Source: Pyronema omphalodes (lineage: Eukaryota > Ascomycota > Pezizomycetes > Pezizales > Pyronemataceae). From it: a stretch of DNA of 64,000 nt. The stretch's first letter is position 1; the number at the start of each line of letters is the position of its first letter. The position numbers and the translations under genes are program-made. Positions 38,936 to 48,367 of the stretch are shown here, piece by piece. The DNA is taken from NCBI GenBank assembly GCA_024516155.1, contig JAJJXM010000001.1:1240001-1304000 (forward strand), in the 5' to 3' direction. Under the pieces are notes generated by a model. That model saw only the letters and a list, made by a program, of their open reading frames with translations, was not told the DNA's origin and did no database searches.

Positions 38936-39942
38936 AGCCATACAAGTTGGTGTTAAGCTTTCTCTGAAACCAAAACTTCGGAGTCCTGGAGTCCTGGAGT
39001 CCTGGAGTGCTGATATATCCTAGCTCTCTTGATGAGTATGACATTGAGCTCATTTGTGATGCATATTTTATGTAGTTATGCATTATATGGGAACGCGTAA
39101 GTCGAGTGCATGGCCATGGTTGATGAAATAGTGTTAGGCCGACAGGTTACGAGAAAATGAATAATGGGTAAACTGTCAGACTGCTATAATCGGAGAATTT
39201 TGTTCGTTTGTTTCAAAGGTGCCACAAGCTGCAAGTGAGACAAGCATAAGACTATGGGGAAAGATGGAGGAATAAAATGAAATTGGAGTTCTTAGCAGTG
39301 TTGATCTTTGCTGAGTTTATGAATCAGCTGAATTTGGATTAGAGCTTCCGTAAAAACACCTAACCAGCCCGATGCTCTTCAAATACTGACGTCATGAAGA
39401 GACGAAGAAAGAGAGAAAAATTGGAACCTACAGATGTGTGAAACATAACAACTTCTTACTTAATCCAGATTTGGGCTCGACTAAGCGTCAAGTAGGCTTC
39501 TGTGAGTTTGTTTATAGTACGGCTCAACTGTATCAATTCTGAACGTATTGAAGTACTCCTCTCCTGGAAGAACGGAGAAAGATGTAACAGACCAAGTTGT
39601 TAGAGGCATGGGATGCAGTCGTCGCGTTCGAAGTATGTTCGTGAACTAAGTATGTTTGTGAACTCGTGGATATCAAAAACAATAATAAATGAGGTTTGAT
39701 TGAAACTAAGAAACAAAACAGCTCTTTATTGCGCGGTAAATGTCTCCCCTGCACGCCGGACTACGGATGATATTTTATGATTATATGTGTGGACCGTGAC
39801 ACAGTCACGTTCATCCACATCCACCCTCCTCGCTGTCTGTACATAGGGTTTTGGCCAAGCCTTTCCCTTTCTTTTGGTAATCATCTAAAACTCCATTCAC
39901 ATCCACCTCACTTACTCCTTCGACTTACAATTTTTGTAGTAC
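38936..39942. other. Gene-free stretch, downstream flank of KMT6
   Basis: It includes three tandem GGAGTCCT units at about 38981-39007. It ends with the presumptive 3' UTR of the minus-strand KMT6 gene. No other gene was recognised. Confidence 0.5.
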
Positions 39943-42900
39943 TTATCTCAATCTCTTCGGCTTTGGCTCACCCGAAGGAGCAGACAGCCGACGCCTCAGT
40001 GACCTCTTCTTTTTCATTGCCACTAGCGGCTCGTCATCACTCTCTAGTTCCGCCACTTCCTCCCCTCCTTCATCGGATTCTGAATAAGCAGAATTTGTCG
40101 CAGCTGTAGTTCTAGAATTCGAAAGTCGAGAACTGGCTCGAGAAGCTGCTTTTCCTTTCTCTTGATTCCCTTCGGATTTCTTGAGCCTTGCTCTCTCTTT
40201 TGCTTTATTTTCCTTAGAATTTGATTTCTTCTTTTCTGTATTCTTCTTGGGACCATTCCCTTCGCTCGAGGCTATGGGAGAAAGTTGACGTGGAACGAAC
40301 TTGAGGGATTCGGTACTATACTTGTAGTCGAAGAATAGCTCCTCCCCTTTTTCCAGTGCACGGAGGGAATAGAAACCGATCCGGTGTGTACAGTTTGCCA
40401 GTATAATCCGGGCATAGCAATTAGGTCTTGTTGCAGAGTGATTTATGAAGCGGAATTTATTCCCCCGCCTTGTTGCGTCGATAGTTCGGTCTTTGTTTAA
40501 CCCAAACAAATAACTGAGATGATTTTTATCGTAAATTGCACCACGGCGGTCAGCTTCGGCATCTGATATGATTTCCCCAACATATTCGCCAAGATAGCCG
40601 TCCTTGGCAACATCTCTTCCAACGAAGAGACCCATTCCTGAAACTGCCGAGTGTCCGTGAATAGTGTGAACTGAGCATCCGAATTGGATATTTATGTTTT
40701 TACATCGGTCATCAGTGAGCATGGACTTGTCACCACGGTTCGTCGGATCCAACAACTCGCGTGCCCCACAGCTACCGCAAAGATCCACATCACATTCCCG
40801 ATTGGCTCGGATGCAATCGCATTTATCTGAAGAACAGGGCATGTTTTCGGCTTTGCAAGAGCAGCCACGCCATCGTCGGGGACAATCGGCAGGACAGGCA
40901 CAGACTTTTTCGCAAGTAACATGTTGCCTGACACATTTGCAGGTAGAATCATAACATGGGCCAGTATGCCGGCATGGTTGGACATAGGATCGCTGATCGT
41001 GGAGACGCGTTTTGTTCGTATTTGCGGGATACCCCAGGAGATGACTTGTTGTGTGGCGATTGCTTCTTACGTTCTTAGCGAAAAAAGACTTTTTACGCTT
41101 AGCATTTAGAAGGGGGTTGCCGGTAATTATTTTCTCGGAGATAATTGGTACTGGGCGTGGTAGTAGGCAATCGGCCTTCAATCGTTTGTAGATCTAGAAA
41201 TTCGTCGTCATTTGAATCCATATCACTAAAAGGGAAGGAAAAGGAGTACATTGACGCAAGTCTCGTTTATACCGGGAACTAGCGTACATGAACAACGAGG
41301 GTTATTTCTCAGAACAGACGCAAGGGTTTCTATAAACGCAAGTTGTTCTTTACTCCATTCTATAGTATCACTAGCACCAATAAGTTACATGCGAATAGTT
41401 CAAACGATGGGATGAATATGGGAAATACCTTTCGTTAAGCTTGGAAGAAACGGCTTTGAAGCAAAATTCCGAACATGGTTCGTCGGGCGTGTCGAAAGGG
41501 GGCTCCTTGGTTGCCTGAAGTCCAGACCACGACCATCCGGGAATTTGGCTCGTGCAGCCATATTTCTCCAATCCAGATTTATCCAGGGTAGGATCCAAAT
41601 CATCTTCTGACGCAAAACCTTTAGAGCGTTAGATTATCAAATCAAGCTTTTAGCGAACTTAGGCCGGTAGTTGGCGCTCATGAGTGTCAAAGATGGAATG
41701 TAGTAGATGCTCTTACTGTGAAACGGACAGTCATGCCTGTGCGCGGTTAGCATCTGAACAAATAGTTATAGCACACACGTATGGCATGACAAGCAATAAA
41801 ATGTCATGCCTCTATAGAGTTTGCATTTGAAGAAGTAGTCGAAGCACATACTTACGGCATGATGGGCAATCTAATGATGTATAACTGTCCAGATTAAGCA
41901 GCATGGAATTTTGGGCATGTTGTTCTGCGAAATCACCCTCAAACTTTTTCATAACGTTGTTAGCCATTAGGACCACAATCTCGGGTAGTGCCGTACAAAC
42001 CTGGGCTGCTCGCTCTTTCTTTATATTTTCTAACTTATTGACCGCCCACCACTTTTCAGCATGTTGTGCTGTGAAATCACCCTCAACCTTTTTTCATAGT
42101 TTTGTTAGCCATTTTAATGATAATCTTAGATAGTGCTATACAGACCTTGGATGCTTTCTCTCGCTCTATAGCTTCAAACTTTTTCATAGAGCCGTTAGCC
42201 ATTATGACCACAATCTCAGGTAGTGCCGTACAAACCTGGGCTACTCGCTCTTTCTCTATAGTTTCTAACTTATTGACCGCACACCGTACCTCCCATAGTG
42301 AAATCTTCGTCTCGTCCATAAAAACGATGCATACTTTCTCCGCAACCACAATGTCTTTCTTGCGCACATTCTCTATGGACTGAAGCGCTTTACTGATCTC
42401 TGGATTTTCTTGATTAAAACCGATGGGAAGTGCTTCCTCATCACGGCGAAGTATGCAAGCTGCAGGATCAACATCTCTACGCCCAAGGATATGGCTGATA
42501 TCCCCAACCAAGTACTGAATTATTGCATCCATCGACACATTGATTTCTTCTAGAAATTCGTGGATAAAAGTAGCGTACAATGCTGAACCTATATTATGTT
42601 AGTGTAAGTAAAATCCTCAACACACTTCAAACTTACACTCCATTCTCATTCTTTCTTCTCTTTGGGCTTCCATCTTCTTAAAAAAAACCTCCTCGTCGTT
42701 GGGATCACCTTCTTCTGTATATGGATAATAGCTTAGTTCCGGCTCATCTTCTGTAATGATATTGCGTCGAAGAGTTGTATAGGCCCGTCCCTTCTCAAAC
42801 ATAGACGTATCTCCCGGAACTTCGGCAGGCACCTCCGGTACGGTGACAAAGACTTCGCCGTGTTTTCTATGGGTAGCCTTAATCTTGAAGGAGTTTACCC

Positions 42901-43189
42901 CTTTTGAGGGTTGTTCTCCGTCGATTGAGATAGGTTTCATATCTTTGAACGGATCATCCAGATCGAATTTGTTCGGAATAGGTTTCGGACGAGTTGCCAA
43001 TGCATTAACGGCATGTCTGTGTTGCTCCTTTGCCATATTATAAGTCTCCATCTCTATTTCCGCGAGATACCTTATCAATATTCTTCTTATATGGGCCGAT
43101 TGAGGGTCTTCGTCGACCTGCTTTTGTGGTGGTTGGCTCTTAGATCTTGCACTCGCACTGCTAGACAACGGGGGTCCACGAAGCTCCAT
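39943..43189 (-). CDS. KMT6: PRC2 catalytic subunit, histone H3K27 methyltransferase (KMT6/EZH2 type)
   Basis: Preferred model has nine exons: 42637-43189, 42236-42588, 42146-42178, 42001-42087, 41852-41943, 41717-41736, 41429-41606, 41250-41370, 39943-41193 (895 residues). Every junction is GT..AG and in phase. The enzyme methylates H3K27 for facultative heterochromatin in the nucleus. Seen in order: the MCSS-type cysteines CPSC...HDCPFH and EPCSEFC; a SANT-like segment WSKEQLAFIETLASVLRNNP leading to ETCVNIYKRL; the pre-SET CXC cysteine cluster (about residues 549-625); and the SET domain (about 654-771) with YLFGLNKDRTIDATRRGNKF, RFINHS and ELFFDYKY. The CXC plus SET order is the EZH2 signature. 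The substrate loop reads NHSATRPNC, one residue longer than human NHSVNPNC. A basic and acidic tail of about 120 residues follows SET. Exons 2-5 contain tandem duplications described separately. The ATG follows the shared promoter with RAD2. Confidence 0.9.
41717..41736 (-). other. KMT6: 20-nt micro-exon of KMT6
   Basis: Between the 115-bp and 110-bp introns, only 20 nt reading (K)HDCPFH(K) are needed to bridge CPSC and the DDLDPTLDKSG exon. Alignment to the EZH2 pattern C-x2-C-x3-D-C-x2-H supports both borders. The flanking sites are CGCACAG|G and CACA|GTAAGA. Confidence 0.65.
41737..41851 (-). repeat. KMT6: KMT6 intron formed of two tandem copies of about 60 nt, with internal hairpin
   Basis: The minus-strand segment from CATCATGCCGTAAGTATGTGC to AGAGGCATGAC aligns along its length with the next segment, from TGTCATGCCATACGTGTGTGC to ACAGGCATGAC. 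The two halves meet in a 9-bp perfect stem, GGCATGACA/TGTCATGCC, with a 10-nt loop (41783-41810). The ancestral intron of about 60 nt and its borders appear to have been duplicated. The outer donor GTATGT and outer acceptor CGCACAG restore the protein. Confidence 0.65.
41944..42235 (-). repeat. KMT6: Three tandem copies of an intron-like 57/58-nt unit with flanking exon pieces in KMT6
   Basis: Units at 42179-42235 (57 nt), 42088-42145 (58 nt) and 41944-42000 (57 nt), on the minus strand. Each starts GT(T/C)TGTA, carries ATGGCTAAC about 15 nt before its end, and ends ATGAAAAAG or ATGAAAAAAG. The flanks are also repeated: GCGGTCAATAAGTTAGAAA and GAGGGTGATTTC. Units 1 and 3 keep frame whether spliced or translated. 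Unit 2 has one extra A and must be spliced, otherwise the frame stops two codons later. If all are removed the protein reads ...ERVAQ-FEAIEREKASK-VEGDF..., all in phase 0. Confidence 0.8.
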
Positions 43190-43550
43190 TTTCACCAAGT
43201 TGGTGATGTAGTATCTCTGTATGTGAACAAAATTATCGCTGCGGGGGAGTGTTATGCGTACAAGATCGTGATGGCTGGATCCGCAAAGGGGGAGTTTTGT
43301 TTGGTGTTGAACGCGCTTCCAGAAACTTTTTGTTCAAGACGCGTAAGTATCCTTGCACTAGCTGTAGCTATTTGACTAGCGCGACAGGTACGAAGGGTAC
43401 CCTACACCTACGTCACACAAATGACTCCAACTGGAACAAGAAAGAGAAACTCGACAACAGCCATTTTATTCAGCAACAAACACGCGTTAACCACAATATC
43501 CAAGTGAACCACACCAAGCCAGCTGAAATCGTCAATCTTAACCGCCCAAT
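43190..43550. promoter_or_regulatory. Bidirectional promoter between KMT6 and RAD2
   Basis: Only 361 bp separate the two divergent start codons, so the genes must share regulatory DNA. A TACGTCAC word resembling a CRE/ATF site lies near 43410, and GGTACGAAGGGTACC forms a small palindrome near 43387. No TATA box stands out. Coregulation is inference. Confidence 0.6.
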
Positions 43551-46500
43551 ATGGGTGTCCATGGTCTTTGGAAGATCTTGGAACCTGCACATCGTCCGGT
43601 CAAGCTCGAAACTCTCGCCCGCAAAAGACTCGCCGTCGACGCCTCTATCTGGATCTACCAGTTTCTCAAAGCTGTGCGTGATTCTGAAGGAAACGCTCTT
43701 CAGAATTCCCATATCGTTGGATTCTTCCGGAGAATCTGCAAGCTATTATTCCATGGAATCCGTCCAGTCTTCGTTTTTGATGGCGGTGCGCCGGTTTTAA
43801 AGCGACAAACTATTGCGGGGAGAAAACAGCGCAGAGAAGGAAGGAGAGAGGATGCTTTACAAACGGCAAAGAAGTTACTGGCATTACAGGTCAAAAAGCG
43901 GGTAGCAGAGAATAAGGCAACGAGGAAGGAGTATGCCATTCCTTACTCTACACATTAAGAATGGTGAAGCAGAGCTGACCCCAAAGATCCAATACCGTTG
44001 GTACTACCGGCACAGGCAATGGGGACCTTATCACTCAGGGAACGGTCTATGTGGACCAGCTCGAACAAACCCCCGAACAACGCATCCAAGCCCAACAAGA
44101 CCAAAAGCGTGGTGAACGATTCAAGAAAACCGATCAGTACCAACTTCCAGAGATGGAACACGACTTTTCACAGCTAGGAGTAACCAATGATGTCCGTCTT
44201 CTCTCTGCAGAAGAACTACAGGAGTATACAAAGCAATTTGAGGGGATGGAGGATACGAACCTTCAGGATTATTCGACCATTGATTTTGCTTCACCATTCT
44301 TTGCTGCACTTCCAGAAGCGGACCGATACCGTATATTGAGTCAAGCTCGGGTTCGATCTAGGTTAAGAATGGGATACTCCAAAGAACAGTTGGACACAAT
44401 GTTCCCTGATCGCATGGCATTTTCTAGATTCCAAATTGATCGAGTGGCCAGGCGTAACGAAATCTCTCAACGACTTATGAACCTGCAAGGGCGTGAGAAG
44501 GATTTATACCAGGGTCGAGTTGCCAGTGAAAAGGGAAAGGAGTACACTTTAATAAGGAATGAGGAAACCGGAGGCTGGTCCATGAGTTTCGTTGGGAATA
44601 AAGGAGAGATGGAAGGTGCACAGAGCAAACCCATCGATGTCGAAAAGCTTGGGAAGGAAGAGAAATTGGAGGATAGTGATGAAGACGAAGATTTCGAGGA
44701 CGTTCCTGTCGTAGGACTCAACCGCTTACCTAACATGCCGGTTCGCCCTCTCCCGCTCCCTGATAATCTTTCAAGTTTACAGTCCGAAGAAACGAGGCAA
44801 TTGAGAAGGGTGCTTTACGAATCTAAATTAAATCAAAGCGGTGGTAGAACGCCGTCTGTCCAGCTAAAGGACGATTCATTATTTCTTGGTGACTTCCCAG
44901 ATGAACTACTACTTGGACCAGAATACGACGATTTTGAGGACGAGGAGGAGTTGAGACAAGCTATTGAAATGTCTCTTGTGGAAGGCCGGCTTCCTACCGT
45001 AAGAAATTCCACTAAAGGCTTGGAAGACTCAATTATGGGTCAGGTTAAGGACAAAGGGAAAGAGATTTCGACATTTTATGATGCATCTTCGAATAACGAT
45101 GCCGAGTTTCAGCAGGCTTTGGCTGAAACCTCAAAACCGACGCATTTTGCGGACAGTTCTGCAAGTTCATCAGCAACTAAGGCACCACTAAAGCTTCCAG
45201 GAAGCTTAGACCTCAAAGGTAGCAAAAGCTTATTATTTGGAAAAAAGTTGAAGGACAAACCTAAGGCACTATCGAATCTCCCAGGCAGCTTAAACCTCAG
45301 CAGTAGTAAAAGCTCATTATTCAATAAAAAAGTAGGTAGCGAGCCTCACATACCCGCCATCAGAGGGAATGAGAAAACGGAAGGCGAGAAAGACAAAAAG
45401 GAGAAATCACCGGCACCGGCACCTCCTTGGTTTTCGGGCAATGAGACTAGGAATATCATGTTAGATATAGCACGGGCAGAAGAGCAATCAATAAAAGAAC
45501 AGCGAGAGTTTCACCGTCAACTTGAAGAGGCCCGAGAAAAAGAGGAAGCTACCACGGTTATATCTGACCCCGAGGATAGTGATGTCGAATTTATAAATGT
45601 CAATACAATCCCAGAAATAACGAAAGACAAGCCAGTTATCCTAGCTGACGAAGACAAGAATGCCGAAGTTTTAAACGTGGATCTAATTGAGGAACCGACT
45701 AAAGAAAAACCAGTCAGCGGAGATGATTTTGCAGAACAGATCAAGGCCAATCCGCCTCCTGCTAAACCAGACCTTCCTTCTTTAGCAGGGCCTGTAACCA
45801 CTGTTACCAAAGACGATAGCGATATGGATGAGATAGAATGGAGTGAGAGCGAGGATGAGAGAGGACTACATGCAACCAAGCCTATCGAAAAGCCCAAAAC
45901 ACCGACTGCGCCCCCACCTAATAACGATTTAAATGTTATAAAAAAATCACCTCAAGAATCTCTCAAATCACCACATATTACCTCAAACCTTCCTTCTCCA
46001 GAACCAGACTTATCCGGCATCTCAATCCCTCCAGTCGCACCCGAAGAAATCGAAGACTTTGACTTTTCTTTTGAAGCCGAAGCCACACCCCCGCCAGAAG
46101 AGATGACCCCCGAAGCCGTTGATGAAGCTGAAATGCTCCAGCAGATGGAACGGGAAGCCGAAGAGCACGCACGCTTCGCTGCCGACGTTTCATCAGCCCA
46201 AAACCAAGCTCAAAACATCGCTGACTATGAACGGGACATCAAATCCCTCCGCCAACAACAAAAGAAAGATCTCCGAGACGCAGACGAAGTTTCAACTGCA
46301 ATGATCCAGGAATGCCAACAACTCCTAAAGCTTTTTGGGTTGCCGTATATCACAGCTCCAATGGAAGCTGAAGCTCAATGCGCCGAGCTTGTTAAACTTG
46401 GGTTAGTGGACGGGATTGTAACGGATGATTCAGATGTCTTTCTTTTTGGGGGAACGAGAGTTTATAGACACATGTTCAACGACCGCCACACAGTCCAATG

Positions 46501-47458
46501 CTACTTGGCATCCGATCTCGAAAAGGAATTTTCTCTAGATCAGCACCGTCTAATCGCCGCTGCTCAACTGCTGGGTTCAGATTACACTGAAGGCGTCCCC
46601 TCAGTCGGTCCTGTCACCGCTATTGAACTCCTCGCTGAATTCGCAGGTGATGGTGGTCTAGCAGGCTTCAAAGCTTGGTGGACAAAAGTCCAATGCGGTA
46701 TGGACACACCCGAAGAATCCTCTACGCGATTCCGAAAGCGTTTCAAAAGACAGAATGTAGCTAAAGTCTTCCTTCCTCCAACATTTCCTAATTCAGCAGT
46801 GGAAGACGCTTATATACACCCGGAGGTCGACTCAGACCCCTCGGCGTTTGAATGGGGAGTGCCGGACTTGGATGGGCTGAGAGAGTTTTTGATGAATACC
46901 GTTGGTTGGTCAAAGGATAGGACAAACGACATTTTACTCCCGGTAATCAAGGATATGAATAAAAAGATCCAAGAGGGAACGCAGGCGAATATTACAAACT
47001 TCTTTATGGGGAATGTTGGGGCGGGGGCATTTGCGCCCAGGGTCAAGGCGGCAGGGGGGAGTAAGAGAATGGAAATGGCGATGGAGAGGTTGAAGGAAGC
47101 CGATGGCAACACTGAGACGACAAGTAAGGCGGAACAGCAGCCCGTGAGGAAGATTATGAGTATGAATGAGAGGTTTGCGGAAGAGGCACAGAAGCAAACG
47201 GATGAACCTATTGGGGCAGAGAAACCGAAGACGAAGAAGAGAAAGGCACCAGCTAATAATAAAAAGAAGAAGGCTACACCAGCACCAGAACCAGAAGATG
47301 AGGATATAGAGAGCGACTATGGGAGTGATATTGATGTTGCGGAGCTGGAAGGATTGGAAGGAATGGAAGAGGAGGGGCCACCGAAAAAGAAGGGACGTAA
47401 AACTGCGGCGACAAAGAGAAAGGCACCGGCGAAGAAGGGAAAGAAGACGACTAAATAA
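43551..47458 (+). CDS. RAD2: DNA excision repair endonuclease Rad2/XPG (S. pombe rad13 type)
   Basis: Two exons, 43551-43930 and 43987-47458, encode 1283 residues. The 56-bp intron (GTATGC..CCAAAG, CTGAC branch) joins RKE to SNTVGTTGTG. The enzyme makes the 3' incision in nucleotide excision repair and acts with TFIIH. Seen: N-domain starting MGVHGLWKILEP with metal-binding Asp30 (AVDASIW) and Asp77 (FVFDGG); a long acidic spacer; I-domain MEAEAQCAEL with Glu920 and Glu922 and TDDSDVFLFGG with Asp941 and Asp943; and the H2TH stretch LLGSDYTEGVPSVG (about 988-1001). A ubiquitin-interacting motif, DEEELRQAIEMSLVEG (about 447-462), lies in the spacer. A canonical PCNA box, QANITNFF, occupies residues 1126-1133. 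Several basic nuclear localisation clusters end the protein. Length and layout match fungal Rad2. Confidence 0.95.
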
Positions 47459-48367
47459 CGATGATGATGATAATTTTAAGTTAATGATATCATGTCTTGT
47501 AGTTTCTGTTCTAGCATACTAGGCGTTGAATCTGTTTTATTTTCATGTGCTTATTTTATGCAAAGAGCACTGATGTACCAAGGACCGAAGCAAAAACAGC
47601 CTTGCACGAAGGACAAGAAGGAGGAACGGGAGACATGTAAACATACCAGGGAGAGGACGGCCCTCCCTTTTTATTCTCTTTTTTCCTTTTCTTTCTTTTT
47701 TAAACATCTTTTCCTTATAGTTGCCTTATTTTGTTTTTGGGTTTCGTTTGCTTGTTTTGTTTTATTTTTTTCATTGGGAGGAATTTTGTACATCAACGGG
47801 GACGAGAAAAGCATAAAAAACAAGGACGGGGAATGGAGGAGGATAGGGGGGAACTACCCGGCGAGGAGGCCCCCGAGCGAACAGGGCTCCGGAACAGACG
47901 ATGCGCGAGACAACCAGCAAGACGCATAAGGGAGAGCCACACCTCCGGACAATTATTTACGCTGCACACAAAGCAGAGCGGATTCATGTATTTATTTAGT
48001 GTATGCACGTCATAACCCTGATGTTGGGAACGTCATGACCAATACATAAATGAATAAATAAATTGTATGCAAAGAAACTCATTTCAGAAAATCACAAGAA
48101 ATAATTTGCTAATTCGCTATCAAATCTAAGCTCTATCGACATGACATATTTCTTCTACAGTATTATATAGTACTAAAATACTTAGGCTTGTAATACTATC
48201 GCCAAGTCATTCTGTCAAAATAATGATGACCAAGGAGCTCAGCGCGCCATCACGTCAAGCTTTCTTCGCCAAACTTAGCGCGCACGCACATCGCGGGGTA
48301 GTGGGGCACCCTGCATGCACGATATTGCAACTTCGCGACCTCCGTGGCATCCCGCCTTGCACCTACA
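47459..48367. other. Intergenic region between RAD2 and the WDR6-type gene
   Basis: It holds the RAD2 3' end, with pyrimidine-rich runs near 47665-47770, and the promoter of the next plus-strand gene. An open frame at 47492-47929 lies here, but its phenylalanine-rich translation comes from T-rich DNA. Confidence 0.5.

Noticed and set aside
39777..40109. 110-residue plus-strand frame overlapping the KMT6 3' end
   Set aside because: It is antisense to the KMT6 tail for more than half its length and lacks features of its own.
42083..42580. KMT6 appears broken by a frameshift ending in TMKKG-stop
   Set aside because: The extra base lies inside a unit with complete intron signals, and splicing it restores the frame through to the SET domain, so a pseudogene is not needed.
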